A DNA stretch of 64,000 bases from Sphingobium sp. OAS761 (lineage in GTDB: Bacteria > Pseudomonadota > Alphaproteobacteria > Sphingomonadales > Sphingomonadaceae), in NCBI RefSeq assembly GCF_024168485.1, contig NZ_JALJVY010000004.1, positions 248,001 to 312,000 on the forward strand. The letters run 5' to 3'. The first letter of the stretch is position 1; each line of letters opens with the position of its first letter. Positions 46,706 to 55,380 of this stretch are shown here, one piece after another. The notes under the pieces were generated by a model. That model did no database searches. It had not been told where the DNA came from and worked only from the letters and a program-made list of their open reading frames with translations. The translations under genes were made by a program, and so were the position numbers.

Positions 46706-46799
46706 TGCTCGGCCGCCACATGGGACCGGGCATCGTATCGCCGGACGCCAGACCGGGTTCGGCATGATCATTTTGCTCTTCGGGAGACTATGACAATGC
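46706..46799 (+). promoter_or_regulatory. ROSE-like RNA thermometer in the hsp20 leader
   Basis: Just before the start, TTTTGCTCTTCGGGAGACTATG has the conserved U-U-G-C-U element facing the ribosome site. CTC pairs with GAG across a UUCGG loop, one G of UUGCU bulges and the flanking TCAT pairs with ATGA, hiding both the GGGAG and the ATG at 46790. This is the signature of ROSE elements, which melt on heat shock in alphaproteobacteria. The upstream boundary is inferred from the likely promoter. Confidence 0.65.
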
Positions 46800-47263
46800 G
46801 TGCTTTTGACCTGACACCCTATCGCCGCTCCACCGTCGGCTTCGATCGCCTGTTCGACCTGATCGAAAACAACGCCCGGTTGCAGCAGGGCGACAACTAT
46901 CCGCCTTTCAACATCGAGCGCCTTTCGGAAGACCGGTATCGCGTAACCTTGGCCGTCGCCGGGTTCCGCACGGATGAAATCGACATCACCGCGCAGCAGA
47001 ACCTGCTCCAGGTGATAGGCCGCAAGGATGAGGCATCGGCAACGGATCGTTCCAAGTTCCTGCATGTCGGCATTGCCAACCGCAGCTTTGAGCGGCGCTT
47101 CGAACTGGCCGATTTCGTTCGTGTCGAAAAGGCCGACCTGGCCGATGGCCTGCTGATCATCGAACTGGTGCGCGAAGTGCCCGAAGCGATGAAGCCCAAG
47201 AAGATCGCCATCAATGGCGGTCATCTGGTCGACATCAACGCCGGGGATCGCGACGCGGCCTGA
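46796..47263 (+). CDS. Small heat-shock protein Hsp20 (IbpA-like)
   Basis: ATP-independent chaperone that holds unfolding proteins. The 155-residue protein starts MRAFDLTPYRRSTVGFDRLF, the class A alphaproteobacterial sHSP opening. An alpha-crystallin domain follows (NYPPFNIERLSEDRYRVTLA to RSFERRFELADFV, then ADLADGLLIIEL). The C-terminal anchor is KPKKIAI (I-x-I). ATG 46796 has GGGAG nine bases upstream; ATG 46790 is closer and is inside the thermometer stem. Followed by a hairpin terminator at 47287. Confidence 0.94.
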   Translation: MRAFDLTPYRRSTVGFDRLFDLIENNARLQQGDNYPPFNIERLSEDRYRVTLAVAGFRTDEIDITAQQNLLQVIGRKDEASATDRSKFLHVGIANRSFERRFELADFVRVEKADLADGLLIIELVREVPEAMKPKKIAINGGHLVDINAGDRDAA

Positions 47264-47286
47264 AGATTGGCCACCTAGGCAAGACC

Positions 47287-47316
47287 GGGCGCGGCCTTCC
47301 GGGGTCGCGTCCTTTT
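47287..47316 (+). terminator. Probable intrinsic terminator of hsp20
   Basis: GGGCGCGGCC pairs with GGTCGCGTCC through ten bp, two of them G-U, with a short loop, followed by TTTT. Confidence 0.6.
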
Positions 47317-47487
47317 CGTTGGATAATTGGACGCGAGACGCAGTTTCCTCCGGCAAATCGCCAGTCGGGCATCGACGCTGCGCTTTTTTGTGACAAGGAG
47401 GCGACAAATGGCCAGCAAGCTACTATATGCGCGCCATGAGGTGGCCTGATGGGCTGCCAAGAACGGCAACGGACCCGGCTCGCACCC

Positions 47488-48948
47488 ATGCTTACAACCA
47501 ATCCCTTCGACGACGACAAGTTGCGCGAGGAATGCGGCATCTTTGGCGTTTCCAGCGCGGAAACGGCATCCGCCATCGTCGCGCTAGGCCTTCATGCGCT
47601 TCAGCATCGCGGACAGGAAGCGGCCGGCATCACCAGCTGGGACGGGCATGCATTCCATACCCATCGCGCAATGGGGCATGTGGCGGGCAATTTCGACCGA
47701 GATGAGGTGATTCGTGCCCTGCCCGGCAATGCTGCGTGCGGGCATGTCCGCTACTCGACAACGGGCGAGACTTCGCTGCGCAACGTCCAGCCGCTGTATG
47801 CCGAACTTTCCTCCGGCGGTTTTGCGGTCGCCCATAACGGCAATATTTCCAACGCGATGAAGTTGCGCCGCGAACTGATTCGCCGCGGTTCGATTTTCCA
47901 GTCGACGTCGGACACGGAAGTCATCATCCATCTGGTGGCGACCTCCACCTATCGAACGTTGCTCGACAAGCTCATCGACGCGTTGCGTCATGTCGAGGGC
48001 GCCTACTCGTTGATTGTCATGACCCCGGAAGGCATGATTGCTTGCCGCGACCCGCTCGGCATCCGACCGCTGGTGATGGGCAAGCTGGGCGATACGATCA
48101 TCTTCGCTTCGGAAACCGTCGCCTTCGACGTGGTGGGCGCCGATTATGTCCGCTCCATCGAGCCGGGAGAACTGGTGATCGTCACGCATGACGGACAGGT
48201 GCGCAGCCATCGTCCCTTCGGCGAAACGCACCCGCGTCCCTGCATCTTCGAACATGTCTATTTCAGCCGGCCCGATTCCATTGTCGACGGATCGAGCGTC
48301 TATTCGGTGCGCAAGGCGATCGGTGCGCAACTGGCCATCGAAAATCCGGTCGATGCGGATTATGTCATCCCGGTGCCCGACAGCGGCGTGCCGGCGGCCA
48401 TCGGCTATGCGCAGGAGTCGGGAATCCCCTTCGAACTCGGCATAATCCGATCCCATTATATCGGCCGCACATTCATTCAGCCAGGCGACAAGGTCCGACA
48501 TCTTGGCGTCAAGCTGAAGCATAACGCCAACCGCGCCCTGATAGAGGGCAAGCGCATCGTGCTGATCGACGATTCGATCGTGCGCGGCACGACCAGCCTG
48601 AAAATCGTGCAGATGATGCACGAGGCCGGGGCGAAGGAAGTGCATATGCGCATCGCATCGCCACCGACCAAGCATAGCTGCTTCTATGGCGTAGACACGC
48701 CCGAACGCACCAAGCTTCTCGCGCACAAGCTGGATATCGGGGGTATGCAGGATTTTATCCATGCTGACAGCCTGGCCTTCATTTCGATCGACGGCCTTTA
48801 CAAGGCGCTGGGCGAGGCGAAGCGGGCCGACATCCGCCCGCAATATTGCGACGCCTGCTTCACGGGCGACTATCCCACCACGCTGACCGATCAGGACGAG
48901 GCGGTGGTGACGGACCAGCTCGAACTTCTGGCCGAACGTGTGGTCTGA
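47488..48948 (+). CDS. purF: Amidophosphoribosyltransferase
   Basis: First step of purine synthesis: PRPP plus glutamine to phosphoribosylamine. The 486-residue protein has a ~15-residue propeptide (MLTTNPFDDDKLREE) removed to expose the catalytic Cys of CGIFGV. The glutaminase core includes ALQHRGQEAAGI and GHVRYSTTG. The PRPP loop is VLIDDSIVRGTTS. Four cysteines, in PCIFEHVYFSR, HSCFYGVD and CDACFTGDYP, match the [4Fe-4S] ligands of the B. subtilis-type enzyme. ATG 47488; the upstream start at 47449 is unsupported. Confidence 0.96.
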   Translation: MLTTNPFDDDKLREECGIFGVSSAETASAIVALGLHALQHRGQEAAGITSWDGHAFHTHRAMGHVAGNFDRDEVIRALPGNAACGHVRYSTTGETSLRNVQPLYAELSSGGFAVAHNGNISNAMKLRRELIRRGSIFQSTSDTEVIIHLVATSTYRTLLDKLIDALRHVEGAYSLIVMTPEGMIACRDPLGIRPLVMGKLGDTIIFASETVAFDVVGADYVRSIEPGELVIVTHDGQVRSHRPFGETHPRPCIFEHVYFSRPDSIVDGSSVYSVRKAIGAQLAIENPVDADYVIPVPDSGVPAAIGYAQESGIPFELGIIRSHYIGRTFIQPGDKVRHLGVKLKHNANRALIEGKRIVLIDDSIVRGTTSLKIVQMMHEAGAKEVHMRIASPPTKHSCFYGVDTPERTKLLAHKLDIGGMQDFIHADSLAFISIDGLYKALGEAKRADIRPQYCDACFTGDYPTTLTDQDEAVVTDQLELLAERVV

Positions 48949-49015
48949 CCACCCGTTTCGCCCTCCCTTTGCCCAGAACAACGAAAGGTCCCGCCTGCCG
49001 GGACGATGAGGGAAT

Positions 49016-49729
49016 ATGACTGACGCCCTTCCGCTCTCCGGCAAACTTGCGCTCGTGACCGGCGCCAGCCGCGGTATCGGCGCGGCAACCGCAAGGGCAC
49101 TCGGGGCCGCGGGCGCGCATGTCGTGCTGACGGCGCGCACTTCCGGCGGTCTGGAGGAAGTCGAGGATCATATCCACAATGCCGGCGGCAGCGCGACGAT
49201 CGCGCCGCTCGATCTGACCGATGGCGAAAGCATCGGACGGCTGGCGCAGGCCATCGCAGGGCGATGGCAGGCCCTCGACCTGCTGGTGCTCAATGCCGCG
49301 ACCCTGGGATCACTGGCGGCGGTCCCCGCGATCGACGCCAAGGAATTTGCACGGTTGCTGACGCTCAACGTGGCGGCGCCCCAGGCCCTGATCGCCGCTT
49401 TCGATCCCATGCTTCGAAACAGCAAGGATGCCCGCGTAGTGGCGCTGACGTCGTCTGTTGCGATGCCACGCGCCTACTGGGGTGCATATGGTGCATCCAA
49501 GGCGGCATTGGAAACGATGGTCGGCGCTTATGGCGAGGAGGTGAAAAATATTTCCGCCATTCGGACCCATATCGTCGATCCAGGCGCTACCCGCACGGCG
49601 ATGCGAGCCCGTGCTTTCCCCGGTGAGGACCCAGCAACCCTCAAAGAACCCGAGATAGTGGCGGACGCTATCGTAGAACTGGTGGTCCAGGATACACCGC
49701 ACGGATTTCGGACCCGGATAGACGGCTAA
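49016..49729 (+). CDS. SDR family NAD(P)-dependent oxidoreductase
   Basis: A 237-residue classical short-chain dehydrogenase. TGASRGIGAATARALG is the coenzyme loop (TGxxxGxG), NAATLG the NAG-like motif and YGASKAALETM the catalytic Tyr-x-x-x-Lys, with Ser at ALTSSVAM. The substrate is unknown. It sits alone after purF, 67 bases away, with a GAGGGAA site before the ATG. Confidence 0.88.
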   Translation: MTDALPLSGKLALVTGASRGIGAATARALGAAGAHVVLTARTSGGLEEVEDHIHNAGGSATIAPLDLTDGESIGRLAQAIAGRWQALDLLVLNAATLGSLAAVPAIDAKEFARLLTLNVAAPQALIAAFDPMLRNSKDARVVALTSSVAMPRAYWGAYGASKAALETMVGAYGEEVKNISAIRTHIVDPGATRTAMRARAFPGEDPATLKEPEIVADAIVELVVQDTPHGFRTRIDG

Positions 49730-49733
49730 GGCG

Positions 49734-50999
49734 TCAGCGCGCCTTGACCAGCGTGACCTGTGCGACATCGATGCCGCCGCCGCGAAAACCGCCTTCGCAA
49801 TACATCAGATAATAGCGCCATAGGGCCACGAAATGCTGGTCGAAACTCGGCGGCAATTCGCCGGCTTCGAGCGCGCGGTCGAACCTGTCCCGCCAGCGAC
49901 GCAGAGTTTCCGCATAATGCATCCCGAACCGTCGGCAATCGCGCCATTCGAACCCTTGCCGTTCGGCCAATGCACGAAACCGGCTTTCCGACAACAGCAT
50001 GCCGCCGGGAAAGACATAAGTCTGGATGAAGTCGGCCCCTCTGGCATAGCGGTCGAAGATCGCATCGTCGATCAGGATATACTGGATCGCGGCATGACCG
50101 CCCGGTTTGAGCAAGCGATATATGGCGGCCAGATAGTCCGGCCAAAATCGTTGCCCTACCGCTTCCACCATCTCGACGCTGGCGATGGCATCGAAACAGC
50201 CCACGGCATCCCGATAGTCGGTCAGTTGAATATCGGCACCCGAACCAAGTCGGTCACGCGCATAATCGGCCTGCTCAGCCGAAAGCGTGAGGCCCGTATA
50301 GGCAATGGCCGCACGTTCCATCGCCCGTTCCGCCAACCCTCCCCAGCCGCAACCGATTTCCAGCAGCGATCGACCGTCCCCCAGTTCCAGCCGGTCCAGG
50401 ATCGCATCGACCTTGCGCCCCTGCGCGCGTTCCAGGCTTTCGATCCGGCTGTCAGGGTCGTGAAACAACGCACTGGAATAATGCATGTCCTTGTCCAGCC
50501 ACAGGCGGTAGAAATCATTGCCCAAGTCGTAATGATAAGCGATATTCTCGCGTGCACCCCGTCGGTTGTTACGATGCAGCCAATGGAGCAGTTGTCCGGC
50601 CCAGCGCGACGGGCCATGGGGCCTTGCCACCCGCCCGAGCGCTACGGCATTGCACATGAACAGGGCAAAGAGCGGAACGGGATCGGGACTGGACCATTCC
50701 CCCGCCGCCCAGGCACGATACCAGCCTGCTGACCCACCGGCGGCAAGACGCAAAAGTGCGCGCCAGTCGTGCAGGTCAACGACGCAACCGGGCCCGTCCA
50801 TTCTGCCGCCCAACAGCCGCCGCGTACCGTCCGGCAAATTGGCTTCCAGCGCGCCCTGTTCCAGCCCATGGTCGATCCGGTCGAGCATGCGGTGGAACAT
50901 CGGCGAGAGCCAGCGTGCAATATGGGTGGGCACGCCACCGCGGGGCGGATGCCGCACCGTCAGGGCGCGCGTGCCGCGCCGGGGATCAATTGCATTCAT
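49734..50999 (-). CDS. Cyclopropane-fatty-acyl-phospholipid synthase family methyltransferase
   Basis: Transfers a methylene or methyl from SAM to unsaturated lipid chains. The 421-residue protein has an N-terminal lipid-binding part and a methyltransferase domain with LEIGCGWGGLAERA (motif I), YDLGNDFYRLWLDKDMHYSS (family signature, here given in part), ASVEMVEAVG and DCRRFGMHYAETLRRW. It lies alone on the minus strand between an SDR and the photolyase gene, both of which it converges with or follows closely. No fatty acid genes near. Confidence 0.92.
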   Translation of the reverse strand: MNAIDPRRGTRALTVRHPPRGGVPTHIARWLSPMFHRMLDRIDHGLEQGALEANLPDGTRRLLGGRMDGPGCVVDLHDWRALLRLAAGGSAGWYRAWAAGEWSSPDPVPLFALFMCNAVALGRVARPHGPSRWAGQLLHWLHRNNRRGARENIAYHYDLGNDFYRLWLDKDMHYSSALFHDPDSRIESLERAQGRKVDAILDRLELGDGRSLLEIGCGWGGLAERAMERAAIAYTGLTLSAEQADYARDRLGSGADIQLTDYRDAVGCFDAIASVEMVEAVGQRFWPDYLAAIYRLLKPGGHAAIQYILIDDAIFDRYARGADFIQTYVFPGGMLLSESRFRALAERQGFEWRDCRRFGMHYAETLRRWRDRFDRALEAGELPPSFDQHFVALWRYYLMYCEGGFRGGGIDVAQVTLVKAR

Positions 51000-51035
51000 G
51001 ACGTCAATTCTGCCTCAAGCCGGCGCCCGCTGCAA

Positions 51036-52412
51036 TCATCCCTTCATCTGTCGATAGGCACCCAATGCCCTCTCGCGGCCTTCCCGGTGCCCCACGATTT
51101 TTTCGGGATAGCTGTCGGGGCGCATGCCATGCGCGTCCGGATCGTGGATTGCATCGTCGTCCAGTTCGGCCAGTTCGGGCACCCATGTCCGGATATAGAC
51201 GGCGGCGTCGAATTTTTCCGACTGGCTGAGCGGCGCCATGATCCGGGTGAACAGATTGGCGTCCACGCCGCTGCCGGCCACCCATTGCCAGTTGACGCTG
51301 TTATTCGCGTAGTCCGCGTCGACCAGGGTATCCCAGAACCAGCGGGCGCCGTGGCGCCAGTCGATCAGCAAATGCTTGATGAGGAAGCTGGCAGCGATCA
51401 TCCGCACCCGATTATGCATCCATCCGGTGGTCCAGAGTTGCCGCATGCCCGCATCGACAATCGGATAGCCGGTCGATCCGGTCTTCCAGGCGGTAAAATC
51501 ACCCTGTGCCTGACGCAGGTCGCGCCAGGTCATCGCATCGAACACGTCGCGCGCATTTTGTGAGCCGTAGGCGGGGAAGGTGCAGATTTGCGTGTGGGCA
51601 TAATCACGCCATATCAGTTCCTTGAGAAAAGTTGTCGGGTGATGCCCCGCCTGCGTGACCCGGTGCCAGACATAGGCCGGCGAAACTTCCCCGAAATGGA
51701 GATGGGGCGACAAGCGCGATGTCCCTTCCTGCGAAGGAAGGTTGCGCGCCTGCACATAGGCTTCGGCTTCGTCGATGAAGTGCGCCACACGCGCACGCCC
51801 TCCCTTCTCGCCGGGCGTCCAGTCCTGCGCGAAACCAACCGCCCAATCGGGCTTTGCCGGTAGTAACCCCCAGTCGCCGAGCGTATCGCCCGTGGGCCAT
51901 GTCTGCGGCCCTTCGATGGCGCCGGGCGCCGGATGCGGTGCATCCGGCGGCATCCTGTCCATCGTCGCCTTTGCGAACGGCGTGTAGATGCGATAGAGGC
52001 CGCCGGTGCCGGTTTTCACAGCGCCCGGCGGCAAAAGCAGTCCGCCATCGTGCAGGCAAAGGTCCAGCGTTTTCGAAACCGCCTTTTCGGCGTTGCGCCA
52101 CCATGGCTCATAGTGACGGAGCGCATGCACGCGCTTTGCGCCTGTTTCGCGGGCGATTTGCGAGAGTATGTCCGCGCAGGCTCCGCGACGAAGGATCAGC
52201 CTGGATCCCTTTTCGCGCAAGCTCCCATCGAGCCGTGCCAGGCTGTGATGCAGCCACCATCGCGACGCGCCGCCCATCGACCATTGGCGCGGTCCCGCGT
52301 CATCCAGCACATAGACGGGTATCACCGGACCTTCGCGGACGGCGGCGGCGAGCGCAGCCTGGTCGGACAAGCGCAGGTCCTGACGGAACCATAAGATCAC
52401 AGGATCGGACAT
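51036..52412 (-). CDS. phrB: Deoxyribodipyrimidine photolyase
   Basis: Uses blue light to split cyclobutane pyrimidine dimers. The 458-residue class I photolyase has the Rossmann antenna domain (MSDPVILWFRQDLRLSDQAA) and a FAD domain with STGYPIVDAGMRQLWTTGW, WMHNRVRMIAASFL and DYANNSVNWQWVAGSG. Start ATG 52412 fits; the longer ORF to 52598 is unsupported and overlaps rppH. Transcribed away from rppH (185-base gap). No photoreceptor regulator near. Confidence 0.95.
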   Translation of the reverse strand: MSDPVILWFRQDLRLSDQAALAAAVREGPVIPVYVLDDAGPRQWSMGGASRWWLHHSLARLDGSLREKGSRLILRRGACADILSQIARETGAKRVHALRHYEPWWRNAEKAVSKTLDLCLHDGGLLLPPGAVKTGTGGLYRIYTPFAKATMDRMPPDAPHPAPGAIEGPQTWPTGDTLGDWGLLPAKPDWAVGFAQDWTPGEKGGRARVAHFIDEAEAYVQARNLPSQEGTSRLSPHLHFGEVSPAYVWHRVTQAGHHPTTFLKELIWRDYAHTQICTFPAYGSQNARDVFDAMTWRDLRQAQGDFTAWKTGSTGYPIVDAGMRQLWTTGWMHNRVRMIAASFLIKHLLIDWRHGARWFWDTLVDADYANNSVNWQWVAGSGVDANLFTRIMAPLSQSEKFDAAVYIRTWVPELAELDDDAIHDPDAHGMRPDSYPEKIVGHREGRERALGAYRQMKG

Positions 52413-52597
52413 TATCGGGAAATGCCCGCGTCCAGGCGAGGTTCCAAGCGGCCAATGGGGAAGGTTGCGCGACCGCGTCGCGTGACAAAATGCTGGAATG
52501 TGCGATTCGTCCGATAGACGAGCGCGCCAGCCTTGCTTATCGTCATGACCGCTGTTCCCGGGACAAACAGTCCCGCGACAGGGCAAACAGAGGACCA

Positions 52598-53083
52598 ATG
52601 GGTTTGAGGCCTAACGAAGCGGAACTGGCATACCGACCCTGTGTCGGCATCATGCTCGTCAACATGGATGGCAAGGTGTTCGTCGGTCAGCGGCTCGATA
52701 ATGTCGTCGAGGCCTGGCAGATGCCGCAGGGCGGTGTCGATGAGGGTGAGGAGCCGCGCGCAGCGGCTTTGCGCGAACTTTTCGAGGAAACCGGTATCGA
52801 CAGGCAGCATGTGGAGATTATCGCCACCAGCCGGGAAGATCACTTTTACGACCTGCCCGCAGAACTGGTCGGCAAGCTGTGGGGCGGCAAATATCGGGGG
52901 CAGCGGCAGACATGGTATCTGGCGCGATTCCTGGGCAACGACAGCGATGTCAACATCCACACCCTTCATCCCGAGTTCCGCGACTGGAAATGGACCGCTC
53001 CCGACACGCTCCCTGAACTGATCGTGCCCTTCAAGCGCAAGCTGTACCGCGACATTCTACAAGAGTTCAAAGCGCTTATCTGA
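52598..53083 (+). CDS. rppH: RNA pyrophosphohydrolase RppH
   Basis: Removes pyrophosphate from the 5' end of mRNA to trigger decay. The 161-residue protein has the Nudix box GGVDEGEEPRAAALRELFEE with TG next, and PQGGVDEGE preceded by WQMPQ, typical of RppH. It also has LPAELVGKLWGGKYRGQRQT (given as the family motif) and WYLARFLG. ATG 52598 has AGAGGA before it. Confidence 0.94.
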   Translation: MGLRPNEAELAYRPCVGIMLVNMDGKVFVGQRLDNVVEAWQMPQGGVDEGEEPRAAALRELFEETGIDRQHVEIIATSREDHFYDLPAELVGKLWGGKYRGQRQTWYLARFLGNDSDVNIHTLHPEFRDWKWTAPDTLPELIVPFKRKLYRDILQEFKALI

Positions 53084-53126
53084 GCCGATCCGTCGCAAGG
53101 GACTTAATTTTGCCGGTCATCCAGCT

Positions 53127-54035
53127 ATGAGGAAGCACATGCGTGCTCTCTTTGTCATATCGTCGCTGCTCATATCCTCCCCCGCCCTGGCCGAACCGGT
53201 ATTGTTGCCGCCCGCCGTTCGGGAAATGCTGGAAGCGGCGATCGCAAACGGCAATGAGGCCGAAATCGTCGCGGTCGCAAAGATCGCCAAGCAGACCAAT
53301 CCCAAATCGGCCGATCAGATCCAGAAGATGGTGACGAGTTGGAAGGATCGGACAAAGGCGACCCACGAGACGATCGTGCGGGAGGCGAGTTTCACAGATC
53401 TGTGGACGGGCCGGGTGGAAGCAGGCGGGCTCCGTTCGACCGGATCGACCAGCGAAATCGGCATCACGCTGGCTGCCACAGCCACGCGAGCCGGATTGCA
53501 ATGGACGCACAAGCTGACTGCCAGCGCTGACTACCGGCGGGCCAACGGAGTCACATCGCGCGAACGCTATTTCGGAAGCTATGAGCCGCGTTTCGAATTC
53601 GATCCGCGCGGCTTCGCCTATGGGCTGGCCCAGTTCGAACGCGATACATCCATCGGCTATGACTCACGCTATACGGGATCCGTCGGCGTCGGCTACAAGC
53701 TGATCGTCAGCAAGCCGCTGGACCTTTCGGTCGACATCGGTCCGTCAGTTCGACACGCAAAATATGTGATCGGACCGCGCGAAACGAAACTGGGCGCGCG
53801 CGGGTCGATGGCGCTCGAATGGCGCATGTCGCCCACGGTCAAACTCAAGCAAACGGCTGCGGGATATGCGGAACAGGACGTCTATTCTCTCAATTCACTG
53901 ACGTCGGTGGAAACCAAGGTCAGCAGCCGCCTGTCAGCCGCGCTTTCCTACAACATCCAGTACGAATCGGAAACATTGCTGTCCGCCCGCGACTTCGACA
54001 CACTCAGCCGCCTGACCCTGACCTATGATTTTTGA
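53127..54035 (+). CDS. DUF481 domain outer-membrane protein
   Basis: A 302-residue exported protein. MRKHMRALFVISSLLISSPA then LAEP is a Sec signal peptide. Residues ~25-80 are charged and helical. The rest is a DUF481-like beta barrel with alternating hydrophobic strands (TSEIGITLAATATR, LQWTHKLTASADY, ARGSMALEWRM) and a terminal aromatic TLTYDF, the outer membrane insertion signal. DUF481 proteins (YdiY-like) have unknown function. An inverted repeat overlaps the stop codon. Confidence 0.87.
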   Translation: MRKHMRALFVISSLLISSPALAEPVLLPPAVREMLEAAIANGNEAEIVAVAKIAKQTNPKSADQIQKMVTSWKDRTKATHETIVREASFTDLWTGRVEAGGLRSTGSTSEIGITLAATATRAGLQWTHKLTASADYRRANGVTSRERYFGSYEPRFEFDPRGFAYGLAQFERDTSIGYDSRYTGSVGVGYKLIVSKPLDLSVDIGPSVRHAKYVIGPRETKLGARGSMALEWRMSPTVKLKQTAAGYAEQDVYSLNSLTSVETKVSSRLSAALSYNIQYESETLLSARDFDTLSRLTLTYDF

Positions 54036-54062
54036 TGCTGCGTAATTTTGTTACGCTGCATC
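54034..54062. repeat. Hairpin at the end of the DUF481 gene
   Basis: GATGCTGCGTAA and TTACGCTGCATC are reverse complements except for one central T-T, with loop TTTTG. It begins inside the stop codon region and has no T-run after it. It could end or stabilise the DUF481 transcript. Confidence 0.6.
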
Positions 54063-54156
54063 CCGGCACATGATGGAATGATGCGTCGAACGACCGACGT
54101 TTGACAGGTGGTTCCTGGGGCTGGAGGCGCCCTCCACCGTCTGATAGACGACATAC

Positions 54157-55362
54157 ATGCCTAACCTGTCTCATGCCGAGAAAGCCGCGCTGGACCGGGT
54201 CACTGACGCGCCGATGCTGGCACAGGTTCAGCAATGGGCCGCCGTTAACAGCGGATCGCGCAATCTTCAGGGGCTTGCCGAAATGGCGGGTTTGCTGGCG
54301 GATGCCTTTGCCGCCCTGCCCGGAGACGTCACGCTGCTAGATCCCGCGCCGGTGGATGCGGTGGCGGCCGACGGTCGGGTCGATCTTATCGCGCATGGCC
54401 GTCACCTCCATCTTGCGGTGCGGCCCGATGCCCCGGTCCGCCTGTTGCTTACAGGCCATATGGACACGGTGTTCGGCATCGACCATCCGTTCCAGAAGCA
54501 GCGCTGGCAGGAACCCGGCATATTGAACGGTCCCGGCGTTGCCGACATGAAGGGTGGAATTGCCGTCATGCTTGCCGCGCTCCTGGCCCTTGAAGGCGGG
54601 CCGGAGACGCCGAATTTCGGTTATGATGTCGTCATCAACAGCGATGAGGAAGTGGGGAGCCCATCCTCGGCGGCGCTGCTGCGCCGGATCGCCATGGGCA
54701 AGGCCGCTGCGTTCACCTACGAACCTGCCCTACCCGACGGGACCCTGGCCGGCGCCCGCGCGGGCAGCGGCAATTTCTCAATCATCGTGACCGGACGCAG
54801 CGCCCATGCCGGTCGCAATCCGCAGGACGGCCGCAACGCCCTGGTGGCGGCGGCCGATCTGGCACTCCGCCTCAAACGTGGCAGCGGCTCCGGCTTTTCG
54901 TGCAATCCCGCGCGGATAGATGGCGGCGGCCCGAACAACGTCGTTCCCGACCATGCCATATTGCGCGTCAATTTTCGCCCGCGCTCGGCGGAAGATGAAC
55001 GGGCGGCCCGCGATCTTCTCGACCGGACGATTGCAGACATAGCGCACGAACATGATGTAGAACTGCATTGCCATGGCGGCTTTGGGCGACCGCCCAAGCC
55101 CATGGATGAAAGGACGGGGCGCCTGTTCGATCTCGTCCGCCGATGTGGCGCGGATCTGGGGGTACCCATCGCCTGGCGCGACACCGGCGGTGTGTGCGAT
55201 GGCAATAATATCGCGGCCTGCGGCATCGCGGTCGTGGACACGATGGGCGTGCGCGGCGGGTCCATCCACAGCGACGCCGAATTTCTGATCGCAGACAGTC
55301 TGGTCGAGCGCGCCAGACTGTCCACACTGACCCTGATGCGCGTCGCGCACGAAAAAATATAG
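54157..55362 (+). CDS. M20 family metallopeptidase (CPG2/ArgE-like) in the AST cluster
   Basis: A 401-residue zinc hydrolase. Metal ligands are seen in LTGHMDTVFG (H-x-D), GVADMKGGIAV (Asp) and SDEEVGSPSSA (catalytic and metal Glu), with a distal SIHSDAEF. Family members remove an acyl group or a C-terminal glutamate. It precedes astA by 18 bases, then astB. No AstE (M14-like desuccinylase) is visible, so it may do that step on N-succinylglutamate; this is inference. The M20 domain's dimerisation lid is at about 195-305. Confidence 0.8.
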   Translation: MPNLSHAEKAALDRVTDAPMLAQVQQWAAVNSGSRNLQGLAEMAGLLADAFAALPGDVTLLDPAPVDAVAADGRVDLIAHGRHLHLAVRPDAPVRLLLTGHMDTVFGIDHPFQKQRWQEPGILNGPGVADMKGGIAVMLAALLALEGGPETPNFGYDVVINSDEEVGSPSSAALLRRIAMGKAAAFTYEPALPDGTLAGARAGSGNFSIIVTGRSAHAGRNPQDGRNALVAAADLALRLKRGSGSGFSCNPARIDGGGPNNVVPDHAILRVNFRPRSAEDERAARDLLDRTIADIAHEHDVELHCHGGFGRPPKPMDERTGRLFDLVRRCGADLGVPIAWRDTGGVCDGNNIAACGIAVVDTMGVRGGSIHSDAEFLIADSLVERARLSTLTLMRVAHEKI

Positions 55363-55380
55363 GATGAGGGGAAAAACAGA

